Source: Neonectria sp. B-13 (taxonomy: Eukaryota; Ascomycota; Sordariomycetes; Hypocreales; Nectriaceae). Taken from it: DNA of 64,000 bases. Location of the stretch: contig NOKP01000024.1 of the NCBI GenBank assembly GCA_002682825.1, positions 1 to 64,000 on the forward strand, given 5' to 3'. The notes under the pieces were generated by a model. The model was not told the origin of the DNA, made no database searches, and worked only from the letters and a program-made list of their open reading frames with translations. The number at the start of each line of letters is the position of its first letter. The stretch's first letter is position 1. Of the stretch, positions 43,708 to 55,671 are shown piece by piece. Both the position numbers and the translations under genes were made by a program.

Positions 43708-45599
43708 TTATAGTAAATCGATATCTAGCTTTACTTCCTGTCGCTGGCGAATTCGAACTCTCGCAGTTGGATTGGTAGCATATGTAAAACCTAATATCCG
43801 TGGTGAGGTGTCGGTGCCAGGCACCAATTCCCAATCGTACTTTAGCAGGAGGTGACATAATATAATCTTGATCTCATAAGCCGCGAAGAAACGCCCAGGG
43901 CACGCGTGCTCCCCGTAGCCAAAAGCCAGGTGATCAGGGCTTGCCACCACCAGCTGTGCGAACTTTGCCTTGCCAGGCTGCTCGCTCAGTCTGATGAACC
44001 TATAGGGATCCCATTTGTCGGGGTTTTGATACAGTTCTGGGTCGCCCATGCGGTATGTATCAATGGCAATTCTATCGCCGACCTGGAGGGCCAGGCCATT
44101 CGACAGCGTTAGGGGTTCCTCAACACGCCGTCGCATGGATGCTGAAAAGGATCAATTAGTCTCGCTCATACTTCAGAGAGTCTAGGTGCCCCTGATAACT
44201 GAGCTCCTACTCACCAAGGCCGGGCGGCTTGTGCCGTTGCGCCTCCTTAAGCGCGCTGTCCAAGAGTTTCATGTCATGCAGTGCCGACTTCCTCCAGCCT
44301 TCGATGCGCAGAACATGCACGATCTCCTCGCGCAGCGGAGCGAAGTACTCTGGATTGAGGGCCAGCTCCAACATAAATTGTGTGACTAGGTCGGCCGTCG
44401 TGTGGATTGCAGCCACCGCCAGCATAAGTTGGAGGATAGCAGGATCGTAGTTCACGCCCTTGGCGGCTGCCTCTTGATCGGCCCAATCTATGGCGTCGTA
44501 GAACTCAGGGACCTTTTCGCCAGCAGCTAAGGCAGCAGCGCGGGCCGCGCGACGCCTCTCGATAACGGGCATGATGATGCGGCGTGATTCATTGAAACTC
44601 GCACGGAGCTCCCTGCACTTTGGCACAAACCAATGGAGCAGCGGGCGCAGAGGACGGGGAATCATCCGCAGGTGAGTTCCAGCGACGAAAAAGTTGACCG
44701 TGTATTCCTTGGTAGCCCGGAGCCAGTCTTCGTTGCGGCAGAGCTCCTCGCCTAAGAAGACACGGGTTGAAAGTCGCGCGACGACGTCAAGTACCACCGA
44801 TTTCAGTTCTATCTCTTGCCATTCTGAAGACAGTTAGACGGTGTTTCGTAGAGTGTCGGGTCGGGTATGTGTGCCTTTTGAATCACCTAGGTTTTGTGAA
44901 AGAGAGAGAACCGCTTCGACAGACATTGGCTCTATAACCTGGGCTTTATGTAGATGGTCGTAGTTAGCCATGCAAGAACGACTAGCCACACCCCAGGTCG
45001 GCGTTTGACTCACCAATTGATTTGGTGAGTTGCTTCCTCACGATAGTTTGCAATATCTGGTCATTGTAGCTGTGTACGGCTGCGCCCTGGAACCCAGGCA
45101 AGCTTCCATGGAAGTCCTGGGAGACAACAGTCAGGATCGTGAACGAAGTTTCACAAGGAGTACTTGCTCATACTTGGGCGAAAGCCGACCCAAAACTAAG
45201 TCTGGGGTCATTCCGAATCTCATCAGCTAGCTGGATAGGTAGGAATACGATCTCGCCTAGATCGGTGATCATGCGGTAAGGCCTTTTTGGGAATAGCTTC
45301 CGGGCCTTCGCGAAGAGCTCTTTGCTGTGAAACACAAACGTTCGCTGCAGATGGGAGGTTAATTGGTTTTCTAGGCTTTCAAGAATGGACAGGCTTACCT
45401 TTTCCTCCACATTGAGCAACGAGAAACCCTTGCCCGTATTCAGAAATGGTAGGTGTTTCAGGTTAGAACGTGAGGGGAAAGATAGGTAAACCGCGATAGT
45501 GGCCAACAACGCCAATACAACACATGCCAGCGGCCGGATAGGGTCTTTGGGATCCTCGCCAACCAAAGATGAGAGTAGTGTTGCGAATGCCATGGCCAA
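43708..45599 (-). CDS. cytochrome P450, ent-kaurene-oxidase-like
   Basis: ER-anchored monooxygenase. Five exons (45599-45174, 45116-45014, 44943-44887, 44823-44215, 44141-43708) join in phase to 542 aa. An N-terminal membrane helix (RPLACVVLALLATIAVYL) is followed by PKRPYRMITDLG. The I-helix has AVAAIHTTADLVTQ, the K-helix ALKEAQR (E-x-x-R), then DPYRFIRL in the PERF region and the heme loop FGYGEHACPGRFFA with the ligand Cys. HTTAD in the I-helix is usual in CYP503/CYP68-type fungal P450s of terpenoid and polyketide pathways; this is recalled knowledge. It is divergent from the HR-PKS and would oxidise its product. A second Met at 45593 is an alternative start. Confidence 0.9.
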
Positions 45600-46084
45600 G
45601 CCTAGTAGCGAACAAGGAGAAGCAGGTTTCTCAACAGTATAGTCTTAAACCATGGAAAAGTGGCAGGAAAAGCCCACCTATGCATAGTCGGGCAGTGATA
45701 AATACCTGGGCCGGTCGACATCGGCGAATTTTGATTTCGGCGACTTCTGGTTTCGGGGACCTTTGTCTGCAAAGCTAATGGAGCCCGACGTCTCTTGGAT
45801 TTACGCGGTGGGGATGCGTTACACTGCATTTGCATAAATCATACGATACTCGTTCACGTTCTCGGCGGGACATCTCAAGGACAAGGAATACTTGTGGATT
45901 CGTAAGACTAATGTGTCAAATGTACTCTCTGTACCAGCTGTCGGTATGGTGATGAACTATCCTATATTAGGAAATATCTTCTGTTGAGGAAGGTGACTGA
46001 TACACTGTCGCCTGGGCGCCATTTCTAGGATCGCGGCTGCTAGTACGTGAAAGACATCACTAATATTTCACAAATTGCTGGTAG

Positions 46085-46142
46085 GGCAAGTTACGTAATA
46101 CTACTGCTTGATCAAGGTAAAATTGATGTTACGTGACTTGCA
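46085..46142. promoter_or_regulatory. TTACGT inverted repeat, bZIP-like sites
   Basis: gcaagttacgtaa at 46086-46098 is mirrored by gttacgtgacttgc at 46128-46141. TTACGTAA itself is a palindrome of the kind bound by AP-1/Yap-type bZIP factors. It lies about 500 bp from the P450 start and 1.05 kb from the PKS start. Confidence 0.4.
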
Positions 46143-46963
46143 ATACTAGAATTCTGCTTCGGCCTAGTTTATGCTGCGTATAGAGTAGTCGCTTGCAAAG
46201 TATCTGACTTGTTGGGACTTACCAAACGGCAGACCACGAGGAAAACCTCAGCAAGGGTGAACTTTTTTTCCCACCCCAATCTTCCTGACAAAGCTGTCCG
46301 AGTCTTTCCCATTATTCTAGGTTCTGTTAATAGAGGCAACACCAAGTCTAAGCGCCAATACTTTCTTACAATGCTACGCCCCGCAGTGATCTCTGAAGAT
46401 GGTGTTGAGCGGCTATGCCGACACGCTAAATTTAGCTCCTGAAAAGGGAATTACCAAGAATAGCTATTTTAGCATACAAACAGGCAACTGAAATCATGCC
46501 ATGATGCGGAGAAGATGGTTGTTCCACTTCTCAGATAATTCTAGCTTGCTCGTAGGATTGGTCATAGACTAAACCTGTACTGTGGAGCGTAAGGCCCAAC
46601 TCGTACATTTTTATAGCCCTCATCCTCTTGTGAGGACTTAGACAAGGTTTCCCAGTATTTACAAGCATTGTTGTTGAGCCATTGAAAGAAGAAGCAGACT
46701 TGAACTCAAAGGCTGGGAGGGAGACACGCTGGTGGAGCGATCAAATGGAACTTTTGTCCCCCCCGCAATGCCCATTGAGGCATGTCGTCAAAGTAGGCTT
46801 AAAGCAACGGGATTGCCCGGCGCCACTTTTATATTCCGGGGTCAAAGGTTCCTCTACGCCCGATACTCCGTGTGTTTTGATACCTATCAAGGCGGATGAA
46901 AAAAGCCACCATATTAGGGACTAAATAACGCCAGTCAGTGAATTTCACCGAATTGCTCCGTAG

Positions 46964-47035
46964 AATACGAGGTCAGATTGGTTTCCGAAGCGAGTTATAT
47001 CCCCCGAAATGCTATGTATAATACGAGGTTAGATT
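46964..47035. repeat. direct repeat in PKS promoter
   Basis: aatacgaggtcagatt at 46964-46979 and aatacgaggttagatt at 47020-47035 differ by one base, 56 bp apart, 135-205 bp before the PKS start. A pathway-regulator site is possible, yet no cluster-specific regulator is seen nearby. Confidence 0.5.
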
Positions 47036-47169
47036 CGTGTGATGCTGTTTTCTTCTCCCTTGATACTCTATCTGCAACCATTATCTCCTTGAATTGCATC
47101 TTATACGATAAATTGACGGCCTGCCATTCTTCCTCGTCAGTTATCTCCCCTCAAATCATTTCCGCCATC

Positions 47170-50100
47170 ATGGTACCACTCTCAGAGAAGCCCTCGAACC
47201 AGTTTCTGGTGGCCGTATGCGGTCTTGGTATCCGGGCCCCTGGTGGCGTTCGTAATGCTACCGACTTCTGGAAACTCCTCATTGACGGAAAGGACGCCAG
47301 AGGCCCAATTCCAGACACGCGATACAATATTGATGGCTTCGATGACTCGCTAGGTGGTAAAACTGCCATCAAAGCCAGACATGGATACTTCTTGGAAGAT
47401 GACCTCACTCGTGTTGACACATCTCTCCTGTCAATGTCCAGGAAGGAGGTCGAGAGATGCGATCCTCAACAGCGACTCTTGCTCGAGGTTGCTAGGGAAG
47501 CTCTCGAAGATGCGGGTGAGGTCAACTACCGAGGAGAGTCCATTGGTTGCTACGTGGGTACTTTTGGTGACGACTGGGCTCAGATCGCTGGGAAAGAAAC
47601 CCAACACCAAGGCGGCCTTGGCTACGTTGCTACTGGCAATGGAGATCTCATGTTGTCAAACCGAGTTTCTTACGAATACGACTTACGGGGTCCAAGGTAT
47701 GTCCCAACCATGTTCGAAAGCTCTGTCTTGGGTTAACGAGAAGTAGTATGACTATCAAGACAGGATGCTCGGCCTCGCTCGTTGCGTTGCATGAAGCATT
47801 CCGGGCAATCCAGGACGGTGATGCCACTGGGGCCATCATCGGGGGAACCAGCTTGATCATGACTCCAACTACCACGGCTGCCTTCACATCGGAAGGTATC
47901 CTTTCCCCCGACGGCTCGTGTAAGTCGTTCGATGCGAGTGCCGATGGATTTGCCCGGGCTGAAGCAATCAACGCCATCTACATCAAGCCGCTTTCAGCGG
48001 CAATCCGTGACGGCAATGCTATCCGAGCTGTCATCAGAGCTACCGGCGCAAACAGTGACGGTCACAGTCAGGGACTATTCACCCCGAGCCAGGTAGCGCA
48101 AGAGGCACTTATGCGAAAGGTTTACAAAGATTCTGGTCTCGATCCAGCCCAGACAGGATATGTTGAGGTACTCGTTAACTTATCTGTGAGCCTGATGGAG
48201 CATATGGCTAAAATTGACTCCAGTGCCACGGGACAGGAACAGCAACCGGTGATCCAATTGAGACGACGGCCGTAGGTAATGTTTTTGGCGATAACGGTGT
48301 CTACATTGGGTCCGTGAAGCCGAACGTCGGGCATGCTGAAGGCGCTTCAGGACTTAACAGCTTCATCAAAGCCGTCCTGGCCCTGGAGCACAAGACGATC
48401 CCGCCAAACATCAAGTTTAACAACCCTAACCCCAAGAGTACGCTCCAAAAGATCAGAAGCAGCACTTAGACATTGGCTGACTTGGTTTATGTGCAGTCCC
48501 CTTTGCGGAGAAAAAGCTCACGGTGCCGACTGTACCGACTCCGTGGCCCCAAGGCCGCGACGAGCGGATCAGTATCAATTCGTTCGGTATTGGTGGTACA
48601 AATGCTCACGTAAGTTAACAGCGCTCTGCCCAGTGTTGATGCAAAGCTCACCAGGCTGCAGGTCGTCATCGAATCATACTCCCAGTCCGCGCCCACCTCC
48701 AATGGGCACACTACTGCGCCCCGGCCCGAACTTCTCATCCTCTCTGGCAACACGGCTGCATCCTTGAAGGACCAGGTAGACCATTACCAGGAGTTCGTCC
48801 AGTCTAATCCCAGTGTGAGCAAATACGACCTCGCCTACACCCTCGCCACAAGACGCGAGAAGCTTCCTCACCGGGCCTACACTATCTTCCAGGACGGCGA
48901 GTTTGTCGAAACCTCGAGCCATGTCAAGGCACCAGCACAGACGCCAGAGGTCTATCTCATCTTCAGCGGACAGGGTGCTCAATGGCCTGGGATGGGCAAG
49001 GAGCTTGTTCTGACTGATGCATCCTTTGAAGCCGACCTCCGAGCTATGGATGCCGTCCTCAAGAAAGTGGCCAGACCCCCTAGCTGGTCTCTATTGGGTA
49101 GGAGAAAAAGAGGTTCGCAACATGTGGTATATGCTGACAGACCTGCCAGAGGAATTGCTGAAACCGGCCGAAACTAGCAAGATCGGCACTGCGGAATTGT
49201 CGCAGCCACTGTGCACCGCTCTCCAGGTTGCTCTTGTTAACAAACTTCGGACAGCTGGTATTAAGCCCACGGGTGTTATTGGCCACTCCAGTGGTGAGAT
49301 TGCGGGTGCCTATGCCGCAGGCGCGATAACAATGGAGGCGGCCATCATTTTCGCGTATTACCGTGGCTATGTCACGAAGCAACAGACAATCGAAGGAGCC
49401 ATGGCTGCTGTTGGCCTCGGGCCCGAGGCTGTCTCCAAGTACCTCATCGACGGCGTGGTGGTTGCTTGCGAAAACAGTGGGCAGAGCAGCACGATATCCG
49501 GTGACCGGGAGAAGGTCCTCGAAGTCGTCTCTCGAATCAAGTCGGAGATGCCTGATGTCCTGGCTCGGCCACTGAAGGTCGACATGGCGTATCACTCCCG
49601 TATGAACTCGTCAAGACTCCCCAGACCTTGGATGATGCTAACTGCTCTTAGATCACATGGCGGCCCTTGGCAAAGTATATACCCAGCTGCTCGAGAATGA
49701 ACTAAAGACACTAGGGGCTTGGTCCGATAGTGCAACGGCCACGTTCGTATCCAGCGTGACTGGCAAGGCCCTGGAAAAGAACTTTCTTTACGGTCCAGAG
49801 TACTGGCGATCAAACTTGGTTTCGCCAGTGCGCTTCTCCACGGCTGTGACGGAACTTGTTGATCTTCAAGGCGACGGAGTCTTCCTGGAAGTTGGGCCCC
49901 ATTCTGCGCTTGCTGGCCCTCTGCGACAGATCTGTGCCCAGGTTTCTCGGCCATACAACTACGCATCTTGCCTCATCCGTGGAGACAACGGGGTGAACGC
50001 GCTCCTATCCTCCTTTGGAAAGTTGTACCAGGAGGGCGTCCACCTTGACTTCGCCTCCCTGTATCCTGGTGGCAAGATTCTCACGGACCTGCCGACCTAC

Positions 50101-53100
50101 GCATTCGATCACAGCCTGTCGCTGTGGTACGAAAGCAGAATTTCTCGGGCCTGGCGACTGCGGAAATATGCTCACCACGCCCTCCTCGGGTCCCGAGTTT
50201 CTGAATCGCCAGAGACGGCGCCTCAATGGCGTAACATCCTGACTCTTGAGAACGAGCCGTGGATTATTGACCACAAAGTCAAGCAGGATGTTGTCTTCCC
50301 CTTTGCAGGCTATGTATCCATGGCTGGCGAAGCTGTTAGACAACTGACGAGCGTCGACACGGGTTACAGTATTCGACACACCGTAGCTCATGCTGCGATA
50401 GTGCTCACCCACGACAAGGGCGTTGAGTTGATGACCACCTTGCGTCGCCACGCCCTCACAGACTCTGACCACTCGGAATGGTTCGAATTCACCATTGCGT
50501 CTTACAATGGGGCCACTTGGACCAAGCACAGTGAAGGACAGGTCAAGGCGCTCAGCGAAGACCGCCCTAGCACCTTGGTGAGAGAGGAGTACCCCCGAAA
50601 GGTGGCTTCCTCGCAGTTCTACGACTACATGGGTGACGTGGGTATCAACTTCGGACCCGAGTTCCGTCGCCTTGAGAACGTGTCCGCGTCACCCACCGAG
50701 TTCCTGGCCTCGGCGGACATCTCCGTGCCCAGCAGTGAGCAAAGTAAGCCTTACATAATGCACCCAACCGCCATCGACGCCTGCTTCCAGCTCTTGATCC
50801 TGTCCTATGCCAAGGGCCTGGGCCGTAATGTCACACAACTCTTTGTCCCGACCCTGATTGAAAGCTTGGAGATCCGTCCAGGCGGTGACTCGCTGACCGC
50901 GAAGGCCTGGGGCGAGTCCCCGACAACCATGGAAGGTGTCGAGTGTGTCTCGGATGGCAAGCTAGCTCTTCGCCTTAGCGGTTTCAAGCTCACAGCTATT
51001 GAGGAGAGCAACGATGCCGGTTATGACGAATATGCCGCTGCCAGGCTCGAGTGGTTGCCGGACTTCGATTTCATCGACGTTGCCCCCCTGTTCAAGCCTC
51101 CCCCGTCCGACCGCGAGGAGTCACGGATGATAGAAGTGCTGACACTTCTCTGTATCATCGATAGCGCCGAGAGGCTAGAGGGACTAACACCGGCACAGCC
51201 TCATTTCGTCAAGCTGCGAGATTGGCTTCAGAGAGAAATCGAGGGTGCCAAACAGGGCAAAAACGCCTTGGTCCCAGACTCGGCGAAGTACCTCGCCCTG
51301 CCGCGAGCCCAGCGTCAAGATTTGCTCAACGAGTATCACAAGAAGCTTGTGAACGGAGCCAAGTCTGGACTCGTCGAGGGCCTGAAGCGGGTAGCCGACA
51401 ATTGCGAGCGCATCTTCAGGGGCGAGGCCGATACCATTGACCTCCTCATAGAGGGCGGCGTACTGGCCAAGCTGTATGACGCTGTCAGTTTTGGATACAG
51501 CGACTTCATCAAGCTGATGTCCAACACGAAGCCAAAGTTGCGGATCCTCGAAGTCGGTGCCGGCACTGGTGGAACGACGGAGCTTATCCTGCGTGACCTG
51601 ATGCACGAAGGGGGTCTCCCTCGATACTCGTCTTACACCTTCACCGATGTCTCGGCTGGTTTCTTCCCACAGGCCAAGGAACGTTTCGCATATGCCCCGA
51701 ACATGGAATACAAGGTGTTTGATATCTCGCAGGACCCCTTGGAGCAAGACTTCGTCGAGTCCTCATACGATGTCATCTTTGCAGCCAACGTGGTGCACGC
51801 CACTCCGTCGCTTAAGGAGACTCTGGGCAATCTCAACAAAGTACTCAAGCCGGGAGGTGCCCTCGTACTGACGGAAATTTGCACCGATCTCCGCTCGCCG
51901 ACCTACATCTTTGGCAATTTCGTCGGTTGGTGGTTGGGCGAGGACGACGAGCGTCTCTACACGCCCTATGTCCACCCCGATCGGTGGCACAAGGAACTTC
52001 TCGCTTCGGGATACACGGGTGTCGATACCGCAGTGTACGACGAGGAGTCTCCGTACACGTGTTGCACCACCATTATGTCGAGGCGGGTTCGTGAACTTCC
52101 GCCACTGGAGAAGGCGGTGTCTCTCATCACAATGGATGCTCAGGGTGCAGTTGCGAAGTCACTGACCGAGGCTTTGGTAGAAGCCGGATTCGACGTCACA
52201 CCCCTGAGGTTGGGTGATCAGGTGCCCAAGGGTCAAGATATCATTTCCTCAGTCGATATTGAGAGGAACTTCTTCGAAGACATCAACGAGGACGACTTCT
52301 ATGCCTTTAGAGAAATTATTCGGTCTCAAGGCGCTGAGCAGAACCTTCTATGGTTAACAAGCCCGGCCCAGATCAAGTGCAAGGACCCGCGTTCTGCGCA
52401 GGCTATAGGAGCTGCCAGGACAATTCGAACTGAGCTTGCAGTCCCGTTTTACACTCTGGAGATCAACAAGAGAGAAGCCGATTTCAACGAGCTTGTGCTG
52501 AAGGTGTTCAACAAGATTCGCCAGGAAGAGGATGACGACAACCTTGTCTCTGATAAGGAGTTCGTCGTCGACAACGGCACAATTTGCATCGGCCGATACC
52601 ATCCATTCCCTCTGCAAGCTGAGTCTTCGCAAATGAGCATTCGTGGGCAAGAAACTGTCAAGGCTTTGCAAATCGGCAAGATCGGGAGCATCGAGTCTCT
52701 CTACTGGGCGGAGCAAATGCTGCCAAAGGACATTCCCGCTGATACCATCGAGGTTGAGCCCAAGTCCATCGGCCTTAACCTCAAGGATGTTCTTACAGCT
52801 AGTAAGTGCCTCCCCTGTTAACCCCAGAGTTTGTCGTTTTTGAAGTTGGCTAACTTGAATTCTTTTAGTGGGAGTTATCAACCCCATTGGTAGTGTCCAG
52901 ATGGAACTGGGCATCGAACTGGGTGGAATCGTTACCCGCGTTGGCTCAGACGTCGATGAGTTCAAGGTCGGTGATCGTGTCTTCGCTTTTGCTCCTGAGG
53001 GATGTTTGGCCACCAAGGCCATTTTGCAGCGTTACCATGCGGCCAAACTGCCAGACAACCTGAGCTTCCAGGACGCCGCGGGAGTACCGGTTGTGTTTGC

Positions 53101-54943
53101 AACCGTGATACACGGTCTTATCAACGTGGGCCGCCTCCAGAAGGATCAGTCGGTCTTGATCCATGCAGGCTGTGGTGGTGTCGGATTGTCTGCTATTCAA
53201 ATCTGCCGCATGATTGGTGCTGAGATGTTTGTGACGGTCGGCAGCCAAGGAAAAGTCGACTATCTCATGAAGACGTACGGAATTCCCCGCAACCGCATCT
53301 TCAACTCCCGAGATGAGTCCTTCTTGGAGGACATCATGAAGGAGACTGAGAACCGAGGCGTTGATCTTGTTCTCAACTCGCTGACCGGGCCCCTGCTGCA
53401 CGCGTCCTGGAAGTGTGTGGCCGAGTTCGGTATGATGATCGAAATCGGAAAGCGTGATCTGCTCGGATTCGGAAAGCTGGACTTGAACCCCTTTATCGGA
53501 AGTCGTCAGTATGTCGGCTTTGATGGTGTCCAGTTCGCCAGAAAGCGACCAAGGTATTTCCGACAGCTGCTGGAACAGTTCCTCGGGTACTGGGAGAAGG
53601 GTCACATCCGCCCAATTCCGGAGCAGACTGGCTTCCACGCAGGTGAGATCGTGGATGCTTTCCGCCATCTGCAGCATGGCAGCCATATCGGCAAGGTTAT
53701 AGTATCCATGGATGATGTCACCGCCCAAGTCGAGGCGAAGCCGTTAGCCAAGGCCATCGAATTTGACCCCGAGGCCAGATACCTTCTGACGGGAGGCTTG
53801 GGAGGTCTTGGCAAGTCAATGTCAACATGGCTCATTGAGCATGGCGCCCGATCTTTGACGATCCTGTCCAGGAGTGCTGGTGTGAGCGAGCAAAGCAAGG
53901 CTGCCATCAGGGAGCTTGAGTCGCTCGGTGCCGAAGTCACGACGGTTGCTGGTGGCGTTGAGAATGAAAAGTATGTCGAGGCGGCCGTGAAGGCCTCGTC
54001 TAAACCAATCAAGGGCGTATTCCATCTTGCCATGGTGCTTCGAGACAGCCCAATGGTTGACATGACCTGGAATCAGTGGGATGAGGTCACGAAGCCCAAG
54101 ATCAACGGTGCGTGGAATCTGCACCATGCCCTGAAGGACCAGCCCCTGGACTTTTTCTGGCTGGCCAGCTCCGTCGTCACTGTCGTCGATCAACCTGGTC
54201 AAGGCAACTACAGTGCATCCAACACATTCCTCGAGGCCTTCACCCAATACAGACTGGGTCTTGGTTTGCCGACCTCGGTCCTGAATATCTGTCCTATCAA
54301 GGGCGTGGGTTTCGTGGCTGAGAGTGCTGTCGCCCAGCGGAACACCAAGGCCCAGGGTATTCACTTCCTTGGGGAGAAGGCATACCTCGACTGCGTTGAG
54401 CACACGATCCGCGCTGCAAAGGGGAACCTAGACGCTTATGACCCTGCTCCCTCCAGTCAGCCTCCTTTGGCCTGGAAGAATGAGAGCCAGGTCGTCATGG
54501 GCCTCCGTTCCGAGCTACACCTGGAGGATCCCAATAACCGCTGTAACTGGCGACGTGACCGGCGAATGGGGTCCTACCACAACATCCGCAACCAGCAGGA
54601 GGAGCAGACGGGCAGTGACTCGAGTGCACTCAAGACATTCTTGGCTAGAGTACCCGAGGATTCAGCCATGCTCTCCGAAAAGACCAACATTGAGTTCTTG
54701 GCGCATGAGATTGGCGCTAAGGTGCACGATTTCATGCTGAAGCCGGGCGAAGATGTAGATATTAGCTTAACTCTGGCCCAAATTGGCCTGGACTCGTTGA
54801 TGGCAACCGAGCTTAGACGATGGTTCCGACAGTTGCTAGGTCTGCAGATCAGCGTCCTTGAAATCATGGCTTCGGGGTCTCTATTTAGTCTGGCCGAGCT
54901 GGCTTCGACGAACTTGCAGAATAAGTACGCCATCTCAGCTTAG
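47170..54943 (+). CDS. highly reducing polyketide synthase, KS-AT-DH-cMT-ER-KR-ACP
   Basis: Iterative type I PKS, cytosolic, making a reduced, C-methylated chain from malonyl-CoA. Eight exons (47170-47696, 47747-48167, 48224-48437, 48497-48609, 48662-49097, 49141-49599, 49652-52801, 52869-54943) give 2464 aa in phase. The apparent breaks between open frames are all GT-AG introns. Active residues: KS C183 in TGCSASL, H318 in CHGTGT, H353 in [10 protein letters not shown]620 in GHSSGE; DH H931 in WIIDHKVKQ and D1099 in HPTAIDACF; cMT SAM motif LEVGAGTGG (about 1356); [10 protein letters not shown] (about 1872); [10 protein letters not shown] (about 2081) with S2207/Y2221; ACP S2416 in GLDSL. 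All domains look active. No thioesterase or release domain, so release needs a partner or the acyltransferase. The product cannot be predicted. Confidence 0.95.
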
Positions 54944-55413
54944 GAGTGACAACCGCCAGATAGCTATGTAGGATCAAAGCGGAGAATGTAATTATATAAC
55001 CACTTAAGTAATAAGTATGAAGAGAATCAGTTAGTATGTAACATACAGATGAAAACTAATTTAAAAGGCCGGTAAGAAACTTAAAAGGGAGTGCGATACG
55101 AAGGATTTTATACAAAGGACTATTATCTCTAGCCCTAATAATTGAAAAAACGACGATCTGACCAATCTGCGATTATAGATCGAGGGATTCGAGGCTCACA
55201 GAAGAATCCGCCCATCTTAAATTTTAAATCACTTAAGAGAATATAGACTACCTATTGAACAAGAAACACTAGGCTGCTCTTGTTTTACTCCAAGTCAGCT
55301 CATATAACGGAGCTCAGAGCATGCCTCAGTATGTTCCCCATCCGAGTTACTAACTTTTAAGACTAAGGCACACTACTCTAAATTCGGAGGCTCTTGCACT
55401 AATGGAGAAGACT
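54944..55413. other. PKS 3' flank, AT-rich
   Basis: 470 bp of strongly AT-rich sequence between the PKS and the right 5S block. No gene seen. Confidence 0.5.
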
Positions 55414-55473
55414 TAGAAGCGGTGAATTAGTACTCGGGTCAGTGATGACCGGGGAATTCTCGCTGTTGTATGT
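55414..55473 (+). rRNA. truncated 5S rRNA copy (right block, first)
   Basis: Only the 3' half is present, from agaagcgg to gttgtatgt. Against the copy at 42.73 kb it has four differences, all C-to-T or G-to-A in direction, and shares with that copy the gaattag/ctcgctg variants. It therefore matches the first member of the left dimer. It is followed by T3-G-T5. Confidence 0.75.
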
Positions 55474-55552
55474 TTGTTTTTGCTCTTTGTGGGTAATTCT
55501 ATGGCAATAGGGTCACGATGCCCTCATGAGCCGAGTTGTCGCCACACCAGAT
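55474..55552. repeat. spacer of right 5S block
   Basis: 79 bp that share the T-rich start, the cgatgccctcat core and agccgag with the spacer at 42852-42935. Together with the flanking 5S copies it defines the duplicated block. Confidence 0.6.
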
Positions 55553-55671
55553 ACATACGACCATAGCTCTCAGAAAATACGGGATCCCGTCCGCTCTCCC
55601 TTAGTCAAGCTGAGAAGCGGCAAATTAGTACTCGGGTCGGTGACGACCGGGGAATCCTTGCTGTTGTATGT
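55553..55671 (+). rRNA. 5S rRNA gene copy (right block, second)
   Basis: 119 bases with intact helix I ends, three transitions from the copy at 42.94 kb. A T5 run follows. Of all copies here it has the cleanest 5S features and is a good candidate for a transcribed gene. Confidence 0.85.

Larger units (their letters stand above)
45600..47169. promoter_or_regulatory. bidirectional promoter: P450 / PKS
   Basis: 1.57 kb between the start codons. It holds an imperfect TTACGT inverted repeat (46085-46142), a 16-bp direct repeat (46964-46979 and 47020-47035), and a short word pair shared with the P450 3' flank (45995-46007, 46026-46038). Open frames here (46209-46442, 46682-46924) have no family look. 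Confidence 0.5.

Noticed and set aside
46682..46924. 80-codon open frame in the PKS promoter
   Set aside because: No domain, no conserved motif, and it lies within the bidirectional promoter.
47697..49651. Apparent frame breaks in the PKS KS and AT region
   Set aside because: Each break coincides with a GT-AG intron of 45-60 nt, and joining restores motifs [21 protein letters not shown] and AYHSHHM in phase. The gene is not a pseudogene.
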